Origin: Mesobacillus persicus
GTDB lineage: Bacteria; Bacillota; Bacilli; Bacillales; Cytobacillaceae
Direction of reading: 5' to 3'
Length of the DNA stretch: 57,199 bases
Assembly: GCF_900109925.1 (NCBI RefSeq)
Contig: NZ_FOBW01000021.1
Location: forward strand, 1-57,199
Shown here: in pieces, positions 36,822-47,025 of the stretch
Layout of the letters: every line of letters starts with the position of its first letter
Numbering within the stretch: the first letter of the stretch is position 1
Translations under genes and position numbers: made by a program
The notes under the pieces: generated by a model
Told to the model about the DNA's origin: nothing
Database searches by the model: none
Seen by the model: the letters and a program-made list of their open reading frames with translations, nothing else

Positions 36822-39128
36822 TCAATCCATCACTTGATAATGGTTTTCATTTACTTCATCTAGCAAGAAATCAGAGGGTGCTCGTCCATATAAGTACAAT
36901 CGGTGCATCGGCCTTGTCATGGCGACATACAGTAACTTAATATCAAGTTCTTCATTTGTATACTTTTCATTTAACGCTACCATTATTACTGCATCAAACT
37001 CCAATCCCTTTGACAAATAGGATGGTACAATCGAAACATACCCCTTCTTCATATCCATCATTTCATCTAACAACTGGGTTTTAACATCGCTTGCTCCTAA
37101 AAGGTTGGCAAGCACCTTGCATTCTTTCTCGGTTCTCCCAATAATCGCAATTGAATTTAAGTCTTGTTTATAAAGTTCATCCACATTTTTTTTCAATAAA
37201 GTAACCAATTCATTTGTATTTTTAGGATTCACTTGTGCAAAGATTGGTTTTGGTCCATGCCGGACAACTGGCTCAACTCTTGGTAAATCTTCTTTCATAA
37301 CTGCAAGGACATCATTTGCTAATTCCATAATTTCGACTGTTGTACGGTAACTCTTTCGAAGAGAATGATAATTTGCTGAAGGAAAAATATCCTTTAATAC
37401 CGGTTCCCAACTATTGTTTCCCCGGTAAGAATGAATCCCCTGCGCAAGGTCGCCTACAATCGTAAATAAATCGGTACCGGACCCTTCTTTTAATGCGAAA
37501 AGCTGAAAATAACTGTAATCTTGAGCCTCATCAATAAAGAAGCTTTTCATTTTATATTCATCGTCAATTCCAGTCAGCTTTGTTTTCAAATAATATAAGG
37601 GGGCTAAGTCTTCAAGTTCGAAAACCTTCTTCTTAAAAAGATGTGTACAATAGGTTGATAGTTGGGTAGCCTCTGACTCATTAAGGGATGAATAGTCCAT
37701 TAATTTTACTGGTGATGTCATTAATTCTTTATATAGCGTGAAAATATTGCTTGGTTTAAACATTTTCATATAGTTTTTAACAGCTACTTTTCCCTCAGCT
37801 TTTATTGTCTCAAGTCGCTGTTCTTTCTGATCAAGGAGATGACTCACTTTTTTCTTCCTTTTAGAGGCATCTTTCATATTATAAAGAGCCTTTTCTAAGG
37901 CATCATCGTATTTTTCCTCAAGCTTTGTTAAGATCATTTTCTTTTTGGTTTTAAGGTGGTTCGATAATAACCCTTTTATTTTATCTAGCCTGTTGTAGAT
38001 AGGTAAATATTTATACTCCTTCAAGAATAATCGTTTAAGATTCTCTCCCTTTTTTAAACGGTACTTTTCAAGCATAAAGTCCTCTGATGGAGCCGTTGAT
38101 TTCTCAATGTCTTTTAAATACTTGTCCAACAGATCTCGAAATGCTAAAGAACCTTTATAGGATGAAATCCATTTGATATTGTCTGCATTCTCCGCCCCTT
38201 CAACTAGCGATAAAAGTTTGTCATTTGTGGGTGCGATTTTTATTTTCTCGCCTAAGCATGCCTTCATGTAATCAACAAATGTTGTTTGTTTAATTTTATC
38301 TACACCAAGCTCTGGGAGAACATCCGATATATAATCAATGAACAAACGATTCGGTGCCAATATCATTAATTTTTCTGGTTGAAAATTCTCACCAGCGATA
38401 TAGAGAAAATAGGAAATTCGGTGAAGAGCAATGGTCGTCTTTCCACTTCCAGCTGCTCCCTGAACAATGATAGGATGCTGTAGAGAAGCGCGAATCACAT
38501 CATTTTGCTCCTTCTGTATGGTCGAAACAATTTCTGTCAACCGGTTATCTGCTTTACCTGCCAAAGATTCCTGCAATAGTTCATCATGAGTGGTGAGGTC
38601 CACATCGCGGATATCTTTTAACATTCCATCCTCAATTTTGTATTGCCTTTTGAGCGATAAGTAGCCTTCCCGTTCTTCTTCATTTACTTCATAGGAGACC
38701 GTCCCTAATCTGCCATCATAATAAACATTTGCAATGGGAGAGCGCCAATCAATAATAATCGGCAGTTGATTTTCTCGATCATAAAGCGAAGTCTTACCAA
38801 TATAAAGGAGCTCCTCCTTCCCATCAACTTCTCTCTGAAAATTGATTCGTGCAAAATAAGGGTTATTTAGGATACTTTGAAGTCTTCCCAACTGAGTTTC
38901 GGCCATTTCAAGAAATTTAGCATTGGTCAAAATATTGATATAGCTTAAACTGCTATCTAAATAATCTAAATCAACAAATGCCTGCTTGATGTTCTCTTTA
39001 AAATTTTCTTTGTTTCCGGTAGAACTTTCAAGAATCATGTTAATATACACTTTTGTAAATTCTAAATACTCTACTTCAGCTTGATAATCAGGATGGTCAA
39101 ATACTGAAGCGATTTTGTCATTCTTCAT
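36822..39128 (-). CDS. helD: RNA polymerase recycling ATPase HelD
   Basis: A 768-residue UvrD/Rep-type ATPase that strips stalled RNA polymerase and recycles it. N-terminal coiled-coil part (residues 1-110), LYIGKTSLYD and IIDWRSPIANVYYD, Walker A GAAGSGKTTIALHR near residue 225, a middle helical insertion rich in Lys/Leu (350-470), Walker B FIDEAQDYSYFQ, RKSYRTTVEIMELAN, and VSIVPSYLSKGLEFDAVIM. Length equals B. subtilis HelD (774). RBS is weak. Single gene. Confidence 0.9.
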   Translation of the reverse strand: MKNDKIASVFDHPDYQAEVEYLEFTKVYINMILESSTGNKENFKENIKQAFVDLDYLDSSLSYINILTNAKFLEMAETQLGRLQSILNNPYFARINFQREVDGKEELLYIGKTSLYDRENQLPIIIDWRSPIANVYYDGRLGTVSYEVNEEEREGYLSLKRQYKIEDGMLKDIRDVDLTTHDELLQESLAGKADNRLTEIVSTIQKEQNDVIRASLQHPIIVQGAAGSGKTTIALHRISYFLYIAGENFQPEKLMILAPNRLFIDYISDVLPELGVDKIKQTTFVDYMKACLGEKIKIAPTNDKLLSLVEGAENADNIKWISSYKGSLAFRDLLDKYLKDIEKSTAPSEDFMLEKYRLKKGENLKRLFLKEYKYLPIYNRLDKIKGLLSNHLKTKKKMILTKLEEKYDDALEKALYNMKDASKRKKKVSHLLDQKEQRLETIKAEGKVAVKNYMKMFKPSNIFTLYKELMTSPVKLMDYSSLNESEATQLSTYCTHLFKKKVFELEDLAPLYYLKTKLTGIDDEYKMKSFFIDEAQDYSYFQLFALKEGSGTDLFTIVGDLAQGIHSYRGNNSWEPVLKDIFPSANYHSLRKSYRTTVEIMELANDVLAVMKEDLPRVEPVVRHGPKPIFAQVNPKNTNELVTLLKKNVDELYKQDLNSIAIIGRTEKECKVLANLLGASDVKTQLLDEMMDMKKGYVSIVPSYLSKGLEFDAVIMVALNEKYTNEELDIKLLYVAMTRPMHRLYLYGRAPSDFLLDEVNENHYQVMD

Positions 39129-39359
39129 ATTTCTTTATTCTCACATCCCTTTTACTATTTAATTTTAATCTTTCATTATGTATGGTAGAAAAAAATAAGA
39201 TTACAGAGGTAATAAGAGGATAAACGTGGAAAAAACACCTTGAATATAACATAATTAGAATTTTAAAACAACCTTCTGAAAGAGCTAAAAAAGCAAAGCT
39301 TTTTATCAGTAAGAAATTATTATAAGAAATCTCCATCTCTTTCTTTATTATTTTTATAA

Positions 39360-39389
39360 AAAAAAAGAAATGGTATCATACCACTTCCG
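39360..39389 (-). terminator. Rho-independent terminator
   Basis: AAGTGGTATGATACCATTT then T9 on the minus strand; closes the sulP2-uspA operon. Confidence 0.8.
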
Positions 39390-39809
39390 TCATTTTACTA
39401 TTAAAACGGGACACTCAGCCCTTTTTGCTACCTTATGACTAACACTTCCTAAGACGAGTTCCTGTAAGGCATTTAATCCTCTGCTGCCTATGATAACGAC
39501 ATCTACACCATTTTTATTGGAATAATCTACAATTGTTGGACCTGGTTCACCGTGTAAAATTTTTGTTTCAAACTGAACTGCTGACTCTTTCATTCGTTGC
39601 TCTACATGCCGAATCCGATCTTTTCTTTTATCTCCTATGTCAGCTGAGTTCCAATTATTTAAAACATCAGTCTTGGACTTATCACTGTCAACAACATATA
39701 CCATCTCAATCTTTGAGCCTTTTGTACACAATGCCATTGATATGGCATGTTCTCCTGCTCGTTTTGAATGTTCTGATCCATCGGTTGCCAAAAGAATTTT
39801 TTTATACAT
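39390..39809 (-). CDS. Universal stress protein UspA 1 (with sulP2)
   Basis: A 139-residue UspA-fold protein with the ATP-binding signature G-2x-G-9x-G-S in GSRGLNALQELVLGSVS and N-terminal LLATDGSEHS. It begins 11 bases after the sulP2 stop, so the transporter and this protein are co-translated partners. In other systems UspA-fold proteins bind nucleotides and regulate linked transporters; that is inference here. Confidence 0.92.
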   Translation of the reverse strand: MYKKILLATDGSEHSKRAGEHAISMALCTKGSKIEMVYVVDSDKSKTDVLNNWNSADIGDKRKDRIRHVEQRMKESAVQFETKILHGEPGPTIVDYSNKNGVDVVIIGSRGLNALQELVLGSVSHKVAKRAECPVLIVK

Positions 39810-39820
39810 ATGACCACTCC

Positions 39821-41269
39821 TTAATGAGATCCGAGTTTATTTGCAAGTTTTTCAACTAATTCAGAACTATCCTCATTTAATCCGGTTACTTCGACTTGTT
39901 TGCCGTTTTCTTCAAATTTATTAATGATTTTATCTACGGCTGCTACGGCCGAATCATCCCAGAGATGTGCTCTACGTAAATTAAGCTCCACAAATTGAAT
40001 TTCTTCTTTATAATCAAATTTTTCTAGTAGCTCTGTAACGGATGCAAAGAATAGCTGTCCCCTTATCTTATATATCCGCGTCTTTCTTTCTAGGGTACTA
40101 TTTACCTCCACTTTGGATATCTTTGATACAAAGAAGATGGCACTAAGCAAAATTCCAGTAAACACCCCGATAGCTAAATTATGCGTTAAAACGACCGTCA
40201 AGACAGTGACAATCATCACAAAGGCATCTGTTCGAGGTAATAGATACAATGTTTTAATGGAGTTCCAATCAAATGTACTGATTGAGACCATAATCATGAC
40301 ACCCGCTAACGCTGCCATTGGGATTCTTACCACGATGTCACCCAAAACGACAATCAACAGCATCAGAAAAACACCTGAAAATAACGAAGATAATCTTCCC
40401 CTACCGCCTGAACTGACATTAATGACAGATTGTCCTATCATGGCGCACCCAGCCATTCCACCAAAAAATCCTGTGACGATATTGGCAATTCCTTGTCCTC
40501 TACTTTCTGTATCTTTATTGCTACCAGTGTCCGTCATATCATCCACAATTGCAGCTGTCAGTAACGACTCCAATAAACCGACTAAAGCCAAAGCTAATGA
40601 ATAAGGAAGAATAATCATTAAAGTATCAAGGTTAAGTGGGATATCAGGAAGGAGAAAAACGGGTAAAGTTCTTGAGATTGTCCCCATATCTCCAACGGTT
40701 CTTACACCTATATTCATAAAAATGGTAATAGCAGTTACAACGACTATGGCAACTAATGTTGAAGGGATTGCTTTAAAAACATACGGCAATAAATAGATTA
40801 TAGCCAAGGTTAAGGCAACCAAAACATAGATAATCCATGTCTCTCCTACAAAGTGTTGCAATTGTGAGGTGAATATCATAATCGCTAATGCGTTGACAAA
40901 CCCCACCATCACCGATCTTGGAATAAATTTCATATATCTTGAAAGCTTAAAAACCCCAAACAGAATTTCAAATATGCCCGTTAGGATTGTCGCGGCAAGT
41001 AAATACTGAAGTCCATGCTCGGCAACTAGATTTATAAACAATAAAGCCATCGCACCGGTTGCCCCAGATATCATCCCTGGCCGTCCACCTACAAAAGCGA
41101 TGACTACTGCAATCGTAAAGGAAGCATATAAACCCACCATTGGATCAACCCCTGCGATAATCGAAAAAGCAATCGCTTCTGGAATTAGTGCTAATGCCAC
41201 GACAATTCCAGATAATAAATCCCCCTTTATGTTGCTAAACCATGAATCCTTATAGCTCATCTGTTCCAT
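39821..41269 (-). CDS. SulP-family anion transporter 2 (operon with uspA)
   Basis: A 482-residue SulP/SLC26 transporter with STAS domain, about 65-70% like copies 1 and 3 by eye. Same signatures ([52 protein letters not shown]). The frame extends to 41380, but GGGAGGT 7 bases before the ATG at 41269 gives the proper N-terminus ([17 protein letters not shown]). Unlike the other two copies it lacks the GAGAGT leader motif and is followed directly by a uspA gene. Confidence 0.93.
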   Translation of the reverse strand: MEQMSYKDSWFSNIKGDLLSGIVVALALIPEAIAFSIIAGVDPMVGLYASFTIAVVIAFVGGRPGMISGATGAMALLFINLVAEHGLQYLLAATILTGIFEILFGVFKLSRYMKFIPRSVMVGFVNALAIMIFTSQLQHFVGETWIIYVLVALTLAIIYLLPYVFKAIPSTLVAIVVVTAITIFMNIGVRTVGDMGTISRTLPVFLLPDIPLNLDTLMIILPYSLALALVGLLESLLTAAIVDDMTDTGSNKDTESRGQGIANIVTGFFGGMAGCAMIGQSVINVSSGGRGRLSSLFSGVFLMLLIVVLGDIVVRIPMAALAGVMIMVSISTFDWNSIKTLYLLPRTDAFVMIVTVLTVVLTHNLAIGVFTGILLSAIFFVSKISKVEVNSTLERKTRIYKIRGQLFFASVTELLEKFDYKEEIQFVELNLRRAHLWDDSAVAAVDKIINKFEENGKQVEVTGLNEDSSELVEKLANKLGSH

Positions 41270-41649
41270 CTTCTTACCTCCCTTTTTCGTAGTATGGATA
41301 TTCTGATTTAGAATAATGTCTGGGGTAAAATACCACATAATAGCAATTCCAAAAAAATGCAATATAAAGCTTGAAGACATGCCTCACTACAAAACATTCA
41401 TGTTGTGTGTTAAGCTAATATTAAATAAATTCTGGATAAACCGTTTGCATATTATAGAACGAAAAGTTTTTTCGCCTTTTAAGTAATTCGATAACGAAAC
41501 CCTCTTCTTCCCCATTATCGTTTTTAAAGTCCACTATCATATTAGGTAACAACATTACACGAACTCATTTGGTAATTTTATAAAGATGAGGTTGCCAAAT
41601 TTAATTAGTAATACTTCAGGTCAATTAAAATAAACTAAAGGGGGATTTA
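41270..41649. other. Intergenic, promoter region of sulP2
   Basis: About 380 AT-rich bases. Must hold the sulP2 promoter (minus) and the promoter of the mini-protein gene at 41650 (plus). No gene, repeat or copy of the GAGAGT motif seen. Confidence 0.5.
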
Positions 41650-41802
41650 ATGGCTTTTAAATTTTTATGTTGCTATTGTCAGGGGAAAGGAAAAAAGTCC
41701 TTATTTAAAGGAATATTATCCGTAAAAAAGTGTAGAAATTGTGATGGAAAAGGAATCATTTATGCTACTCGTCCTTTTAAAAAGTTGAATGAAAGTGGGT
41801 GA
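41650..41802 (+). CDS. DnaJ-zinc-finger-like mini-protein (50 aa)
   Basis: A 50-residue protein consisting of one half of a DnaJ Cys-rich domain: CCYCQGKGK at residues 7-15 and CRNCDGKG near residue 28, i.e. two CxxCxGxG repeats that would bind one zinc. GGGGGA 6 bases upstream. Its end overlaps the next small frame, and the short unit ends at the 42023 terminator. Function unknown. Confidence 0.65.
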   Translation: MAFKFLCCYCQGKGKKSLFKGILSVKKCRNCDGKGIIYATRPFKKLNESG

Positions 41803-41806
41803 TTCT

Positions 41807-41965
41807 TTGATAAAGCCAAATGATATTATTATGTATAATGACGCTAAACATTTGGTTCTTTATGTCAGTGATGCCGGCTATTGTAAAATAAAAAAACTTA
41901 ATAATCCTAAATACATTGAACTTGTGCACCGAAAAGATTTAAAACAAAGAAAAGTGGTGAAATAA
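41807..41965 (+). CDS. Small hypothetical protein (about 52 aa)
   Basis: Frame beginning TTG ATA AAG (or four codons earlier at GTG 41795, which overlaps the stop of the preceding gene): IKPNDIIMYNDAKHLVLYVSD... ending KQRKVVK. A compact beta-rich composition (SH3-like) is possible. Tight packing behind the zinc-finger mini-protein suggests an operon. A 24-codon frame starting ATG at 41965 with GGTGA upstream runs into the terminator and may also be translated. Confidence 0.5.
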   Translation: MIKPNDIIMYNDAKHLVLYVSDAGYCKIKKLNNPKYIELVHRKDLKQRKVVK

Positions 41966-42022
41966 TGTTAACCCTTACATTAAAATCAATACACGATGAC
42001 CACATTTTACAGAAAATAAAAA

Positions 42023-42063
42023 TAGACCCCAAGGGCTAAAAAAGTCCTTTTGGGGTCTATTTT
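42023..42063. terminator. Bidirectional terminator
   Basis: AATAGACCCCAA-GGG... pairs with TTTTGGGGTCTATT; T/A tails on both strands. Serves the mini-protein operon and the convergent excisionase-like gene. Confidence 0.85.
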
Positions 42064-42064
42064 C

Positions 42065-42247
42065 TTAAATTCTTTCTCCATTTTTTAATTGTTCAATAAA
42101 TTCATCTAAATCTTCTCTTTTAACTCTCCAGTGTCTTCCTATTTTAAATCCAGGTATTTTCCCTTCCTGAACTAATTTATATGTTGTCATTTCGCTTAAT
42201 TGTAAGTATTCGGCCACTTGTGAAACAGTCATAATTTCTTTAGACAT
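42065..42247 (-). CDS. Excisionase-family helix-turn-helix protein
   Basis: A 60-residue MerR-like/excisionase DNA-binding protein: IMTVSQVAEYLQLSEMTTYKLVQEGKIPGFKIGRHWRVKREDLDEFI is the complete helix-turn-helix_17 pattern (listed as separate pieces: VSQVAEYLQLSEMTTYKLV, GRHWRVKREDLDEFI). RBS GGAGGTG. It may control nearby genes or be a leftover of a mobile element; no integrase lies next to it. Confidence 0.85.
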   Translation of the reverse strand: MSKEIMTVSQVAEYLQLSEMTTYKLVQEGKIPGFKIGRHWRVKREDLDEFIEQLKNGERI

Positions 42248-42484
42248 AACGACACCTCCAAACCATTAACATAAGTATATAATATCATAAATGAAAAGTT
42301 GTTTTACAAAACAAGCAGTCCTAAAGTGTATATATTGGCTTGAAAATGTATCTAAGGAACTTAATTACAAATGTTTCACCCCAAGATCTAACCCGAAGGC
42401 CTATTTTTATATTTCAAAATGTTGACAAACCCGTAAAGAATCGAGCTTGTCTATAGTCTTTTTTGGTTTGGTTTAGGAAAAGGT

Positions 42485-42565
42485 GCTGTTGATTTCTGTT
42501 CCAGGCGCTTCGTTTCCGCGGGCAGGAGGTGAGCCCCTCTCCTGTGGGTTCTTACCTGTCCAGAA
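42485..42565. repeat. Dispersed Bacillus-type repeat (partial copy)
   Basis: CTGTTGATTTCTGTTCCAGG, then CGCTTCG-TTTCCGCGGG and GGTGAGCCC, is a GC-rich repeat I know from many Bacillus intergenic regions. This copy is short. Its terminal CTGTTGATT is inverted relative to the fragment at 1-42. Confidence 0.5.
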
Positions 42566-42579
42566 TGGCCAAAAATGAT

Positions 42580-43440
42580 TTAAAGTTTAATTCCACCCAA
42601 CCACTCAATTAAACTGTCGTAAGTATTCTGGGCATCTTTATAACCTTGTTCATATAATTGGCTTAGCTTTACTTGATTACGCTCTACTCGACCAACCTTT
42701 AAATCTTTTTGTGGCCTAATGACAAAAACCTCTTTGTTAGACTCAAGGTCTTCAATAAATTCGAGTGTCTCATTATATATTTCAAAGCGAGTCTCAAGGG
42801 TCTTTGTCAACCCTTTAAAATCTTTATAAAAATAATTGGTCAATCCAGTAAAGGAAGACTTCTTCTTTCTGTAACCCTTTGGCTTTGTAAGGATGAGAAC
42901 ATTTTTCTGAACTCGATCACCCAAAGCCTTTCGGATGGGGATTGGATCTGAAATACCTCCATCCATTAACTTTCTTCCCTCAAATTCGATAGCTGGAGCC
43001 ATAAACGGAAGGGAGCTAGATGCCCTTATAATCTTTAAAATATTATCTCCATATAAACCTTTTTCGAAATAGACTGGATCTCCTGTTTCACAATCGGTTG
43101 TACCAATAAAGAACTTTTCTCTAGCCTTGGTAAACGTCTGGAAATCGAAGGGAACAAGATTATTTGGAATCTTATCAAAAATAAGGTCCATTCCAAACAA
43201 TTCCTTTTTCAGGATAAGATTGCGCACGGAAATATAGTCAGGATGATTAACATAGCCAATGGTCACCTGCTGATTCCGCCCAGCTTGTCTTGAAATGTAG
43301 GAAGCTGCATGACATGCACCAGCAGAAACTCCTATTATATAAGGAAAATATAATTGCTTTTCCATAAAATACTCCAAAACACCCGCTGTATAAACCCCTC
43401 TCATTCCACCACCTTCTAGCACAAGTCCGCTTCTATACAT
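42580..43440 (-). CDS. Patatin-like phospholipase
   Basis: A 286-residue patatin-fold acyl hydrolase. Oxyanion motif LEGGGMRG at residue 8, nucleophile Ser in GVSAG at about residue 38, and catalytic Asp in LMDGGISDPIP near 158. The best analogue is the YjjU/RssA-like cytoplasmic group; the natural lipid is unknown. Single gene between repeat and sulP3. Confidence 0.9.
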   Translation of the reverse strand: MYRSGLVLEGGGMRGVYTAGVLEYFMEKQLYFPYIIGVSAGACHAASYISRQAGRNQQVTIGYVNHPDYISVRNLILKKELFGMDLIFDKIPNNLVPFDFQTFTKAREKFFIGTTDCETGDPVYFEKGLYGDNILKIIRASSSLPFMAPAIEFEGRKLMDGGISDPIPIRKALGDRVQKNVLILTKPKGYRKKKSSFTGLTNYFYKDFKGLTKTLETRFEIYNETLEFIEDLESNKEVFVIRPQKDLKVGRVERNQVKLSQLYEQGYKDAQNTYDSLIEWLGGIKL

Positions 43441-43499
43441 CCGTTGATTCCTCCTTCTACACGAATAAAAATACGATTAATCTACTGGTTAACTGAACA

Positions 43500-43532
43500 A
43501 AGAAAGACCCGAGTTGCTACCTCGAGTCTCAT
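43500..43532 (-). terminator. Rho-independent terminator
   Basis: AGACTCGAGGTAGCAACTCGGGTCT-type hairpin then TTT; 22 bases past the sulP3 stop. Confidence 0.75.
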
Positions 43533-43553
43533 AGATTAATTGATTCATTGCTA

Positions 43554-45008
43554 TCAATGTCCCGATGCTTTGGATAACCCACCAATCTTTTTCTTCAGAT
43601 TTTTACTCTCTTTATTTAACCCTACGTAGGTAACATCAATATTGTTTTGTTCAAACTTCATTTCAATTTTATCAAGGCCCCCGATAGCTGAATCATCCCA
43701 AAGATGTGCTTGAGTTAAATCAATGACAACCTCTTTTACGTCATCTTTATAGCTAAACTTATTGAGTAAATCGGTAACAGAAGCGAAGAATATTTGTCCT
43801 CGTACTTTGTAAATTTTCTTTGTCCCTCCATTTACTAGTGTTTCCTCTATATGCACTTTCGAAATTTTGGCTGCAAAGAAAATAGCACTTAATACAACAC
43901 CAGCTAGGACCCCTTTTGATAAATCATGTGTATAAAGAACAGCGGCAACCGTTACAATCATAACAACCGCATCAGATTTCGGAATTTTATGAAGGGATCT
44001 CAATGAGCTCCAATCGAAAGTTCCAATTGCAACCATGATCATTACCCCAGCTAATGCGGCCATTGGAATTTGTACGACAACCCCACCCAAAACAATGATT
44101 AAAAACATTAGAAAGATACCAGCTACTAATGAAGATAACCGACCATATCCGCCTGATTTCACATTAATAACAGATTGGCCTAGCATAGCGCAGCCAGCCA
44201 TCCCTCCGAAGAACCCAGTCACAATATTGGCATAGCCTTGACCACGGATTTCTTTATTCTTATTACTTCCTGTGTCGGTCATATCGTCCACAATATTTGC
44301 TGTAAGCAGTGATTCCAACATCCCAACAATCGCAAGCGCAAGGGAGTACGGGAATATAATCATTAACGTTTCAATCGTAAGTGGAATTGAAGGAATTAAA
44401 AACACAGGTAACGATTGAGTTAATGAACCTAGATCACCAACTGTACGAACTCCAATTCCCCCAAATATTACGATAGCTGTAACAACAATAATAGCTACTA
44501 AAGTTGATGGTACTGCTTTCGTAATTTTCGGTAACATATATATAATGACTAAAGTCAAAGCAACAAGTGCGTACATGACCCACGTTTCCCCAACAAAATG
44601 CTGAAGCTGTGATGTAAAGATCATAATGGCTAAAGCATTAACGAACCCAACCATTACTGACCGAGGTACAAATTTCATGATAGACGCAAGGTTTAATGCA
44701 CCGAATAGAAATTGAATAATCCCTGTCAAAATGGTTGCTGCCAATAGATATTGTAAGCCATGGTCAGCAATCAACGTCACCATCAGAAGAGCCATGGCTC
44801 CTGTTGCACCAGAAATCATTCCCGGACGTCCCCCTACAAACGCTATAACTACAGCTATACAGAAGGAGGCGTATAAACCAACCATTGGATCCACACCTGC
44901 AATAATGGAGAAGGCGATAGCTTCCGGAATAAGTGCTAACGCAACTACAATTCCAGATAATACATCCCCTTTTATATTTCCAAACCATTGTTGTTTCAAA
45001 TTTGACAT
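43554..45008 (-). CDS. SulP-family anion transporter 3 (with STAS domain)
   Basis: A 484-residue SulP/SLC26 transporter, closest by eye to copy 1. Signatures [41 protein letters not shown] and STAS motif [26 protein letters not shown] 5 bases before the ATG. The leader has a SigA-type promoter (TTGGAT-16-TATTAT at 45079-45106) and the GAGAGT hairpin shared with sulP1 and uspA3. Confidence 0.93.
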   Translation of the reverse strand: MSNLKQQWFGNIKGDVLSGIVVALALIPEAIAFSIIAGVDPMVGLYASFCIAVVIAFVGGRPGMISGATGAMALLMVTLIADHGLQYLLAATILTGIIQFLFGALNLASIMKFVPRSVMVGFVNALAIMIFTSQLQHFVGETWVMYALVALTLVIIYMLPKITKAVPSTLVAIIVVTAIVIFGGIGVRTVGDLGSLTQSLPVFLIPSIPLTIETLMIIFPYSLALAIVGMLESLLTANIVDDMTDTGSNKNKEIRGQGYANIVTGFFGGMAGCAMLGQSVINVKSGGYGRLSSLVAGIFLMFLIIVLGGVVVQIPMAALAGVMIMVAIGTFDWSSLRSLHKIPKSDAVVMIVTVAAVLYTHDLSKGVLAGVVLSAIFFAAKISKVHIEETLVNGGTKKIYKVRGQIFFASVTDLLNKFSYKDDVKEVVIDLTQAHLWDDSAIGGLDKIEMKFEQNNIDVTYVGLNKESKNLKKKIGGLSKASGH

Positions 45009-45035
45009 TTTTCCACCTCTATTATTTTTTTTGTT

Positions 45036-45068
45036 GACTTTTGACTCTCACAAAAGTCAGTCCGTTTT
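45036..45068 (-). promoter_or_regulatory. GAGAGT-loop leader motif, copy B (sulP3)
   Basis: Minus strand AACGGACT followed by hairpin GACTTTTG-TGAGAGT-CAAAAGTC. Paired changes relative to copies A and C preserve the stem while the GAGAGT loop and the CGG flank stay the same, which points to a functional RNA. Confidence 0.65.
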
Positions 45069-45078
45069 GCGTACCTGC

Positions 45079-45106
45079 ATAATAGCATCCTTTCAATTAA
45101 ATCCAA
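45079..45106 (-). promoter_or_regulatory. SigA-type promoter of sulP3
   Basis: Minus strand TTGGAT-16-TATTAT, with the transcript starting just ahead of the GAGAGT motif as in sulP1. Confidence 0.5.
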
Positions 45107-45251
45107 AACGGCATGTAAGCGTCAGTCATCACATGTTTTCTTTAAGTTCCTTTCAAATTCTGGCTTATACTCTCGTTCACAAAAACTTCACATTTATTTA
45201 TAATCAAATATAACCATTTATAATTTAGTATATATAAGGTCAATTCAACCA

Positions 45252-45290
45252 TAAAAAAAAGACCTGACAGGATACATTGTCAAATCCTTT
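45252..45290 (-). terminator. Rho-independent terminator
   Basis: GATTTGACA-8-TGTCAGGTC with G-T pairs and T7; downstream of the pyruvate-kinase-like gene. Confidence 0.7.
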
Positions 45291-45351
45291 TTAATAACTT
45301 ATTAGTTCTTATTGATCTATCCCTTGTATCCATTTAATCTCCGCTCTACAA

Positions 45352-46764
45352 TCAACTTTTCCCTTGATAAATAATACCGCTATATGTGTCGACCGTAACT
45401 ACCTCTCCATGTATGATATTGGATACACCACCTGCCCCTAAAACCATTGGCTTATCTAGGTTCAGACCGACAACGGCTTCAAAGGAATTCAAACTCTTTT
45501 CCTCCGTAATGACCAAAGAAGCTTTTCGAATAAGCTCAGCACGCACCTGGGTTTCTTGGTTTGGTATGACTAATACATCCCCGAAAGCCATTGTATTTTC
45601 ATGAAAAGCTCCGTTAGCTATAAATACTCTTCCAGTTAGAATCGAACCTCCAATTCCATAACCATACCCTAATTCCTTACCAATGACCTTTATTTCGAAG
45701 GAATGATTACCTTTGTCATTAACAGAATCATCTATATATACAACTCGATCACCAATCATTAGAGGGAAAACCTTTTTCACCTCTTCTATTATTTCCTTAC
45801 TATTCGATCGTTCTGATACCAAAGTTATGGACCCACGATAAAGGCTAAACCGATATGCTAAACGCTTATTTGCAGTAATGGTTATGATAGGGATAGGAAG
45901 GCGTAAGTTTAATAACTCTTCCGCACTGGTTCCTTCTTTTGTCTGCAAAACAATTGCCTTTGCCTCACTACTCTCTACCAAATGAATTACATTCGACATG
46001 CTGTTCAACTCAGATCGTTTGCTTTCATTGATTTTCCTTGAACGCCTGTTTTCTGCTATTAAGAACCCCGTAAATCGGTGAATAACTTCCTCTTGTCGCA
46101 ATCCAGAACCCTTGTTTAGGGAAAAAGAACAACCATCGAGATGGTCAAAAATAAACATATTGGCTATTCTTTTATATTCATTAATATTAAATTCATCCTG
46201 TAAAATCACTGGTTTCCCGCTTTCGTTACATGAAAAAGCCACTGCTTTAATAATTAATGGGATTTGCATCGTCTTAAAATGTTGACCCATTTCTTGCTTA
46301 TCTAAAAGAATTCCATCTGACTGTTCAAGTATTTCATTTATATTTTTAATACTTTCACTGTTTCCAACTTTTGCAATCAAAATGATTTCACTTGAGGTTT
46401 TCACTGTATTTTCTATTATTCTTCTATACTCCAAAACATCAAAACCACTATGAATGTTTGAACAAATAATATATTTTACCCCAAGGTTTTCTCCCCATTT
46501 AATTTCGCGTATGACTTCGGTTCGATTTACACTTCTTTCTTCGCCACCCTTATGGATAGGTGATAGCATTAAAATATTTTTCAGTTTTTTTTCAGTCATT
46601 TGCACGGCTTCCTCTAGTGTTTTCATCCTTTGTTCGAGCCTTAAAAAACCATCTTTTGCCGGACATAGTAATGTAAAATCCATTCCTTTGTTTACTAGTT
46701 CTAGCATACTAAATAGGGATTTAGATACATTTCCCAAACTGCATATTATTTTTGTGTTTAGCAT
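45352..46764 (-). CDS. Degenerate pyruvate-kinase-like protein
   Basis: A 470-residue protein that follows the domain order of Bacillus pyruvate kinase: barrel-like N-terminal part (MLNTKIICSLGNVSKSL resembles the KIVCTIGPAS start), middle part (VGNSESIKNINEILEQSDGILL), a C-domain-like part (ESSEAKAIVLQTKEGTSAEEL, SITLVSE) and the extra C-terminal PEP-utilizer-like domain (TEEKSLNSFEAVVGLNLDKPMVLGA). But the catalytic MVARGDLGVE block reads LLDKQEMGQH, the TATQM block reads ILQDEF, and the R-N-D metal site is absent, so it is probably a pseudoenzyme or sensor. It lies among sulP and uspA genes. Confidence 0.8.
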   Translation of the reverse strand: MLNTKIICSLGNVSKSLFSMLELVNKGMDFTLLCPAKDGFLRLEQRMKTLEEAVQMTEKKLKNILMLSPIHKGGEERSVNRTEVIREIKWGENLGVKYIICSNIHSGFDVLEYRRIIENTVKTSSEIILIAKVGNSESIKNINEILEQSDGILLDKQEMGQHFKTMQIPLIIKAVAFSCNESGKPVILQDEFNINEYKRIANMFIFDHLDGCSFSLNKGSGLRQEEVIHRFTGFLIAENRRSRKINESKRSELNSMSNVIHLVESSEAKAIVLQTKEGTSAEELLNLRLPIPIITITANKRLAYRFSLYRGSITLVSERSNSKEIIEEVKKVFPLMIGDRVVYIDDSVNDKGNHSFEIKVIGKELGYGYGIGGSILTGRVFIANGAFHENTMAFGDVLVIPNQETQVRAELIRKASLVITEEKSLNSFEAVVGLNLDKPMVLGAGGVSNIIHGEVVTVDTYSGIIYQGKS

Positions 46765-46983
46765 TAGGTCTCCTTTCTATATAAGCTAATAAAACATGGA
46801 ATCAATTAAAAGAGGATATATCGAAGAAAGTGAGGAATAACGAAGAATTACGTTTAACAAAAAAATCAATTAGACCTGTTTTTATTCTATTCAATTTGAG
46901 CATTATTATTATAAACAACCTTTACCATAAATTTCTTCCTATGATAATTGGTCATACCATATATCTATTTTATAATATAAAAA

Positions 46984-47010
46984 AATAAAAGCGCTACTTA
47001 AGCGCCCTGA
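46984..47010 (-). terminator. Rho-independent terminator
   Basis: GGGCGCTTAAGTAGCGCTTTTATTTTTTT on the minus strand (palindromic GCGCTTAAG... arms), past the uspA2 stop. Confidence 0.7.
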
Positions 47011-47025
47011 AAAATGATCAATTTT

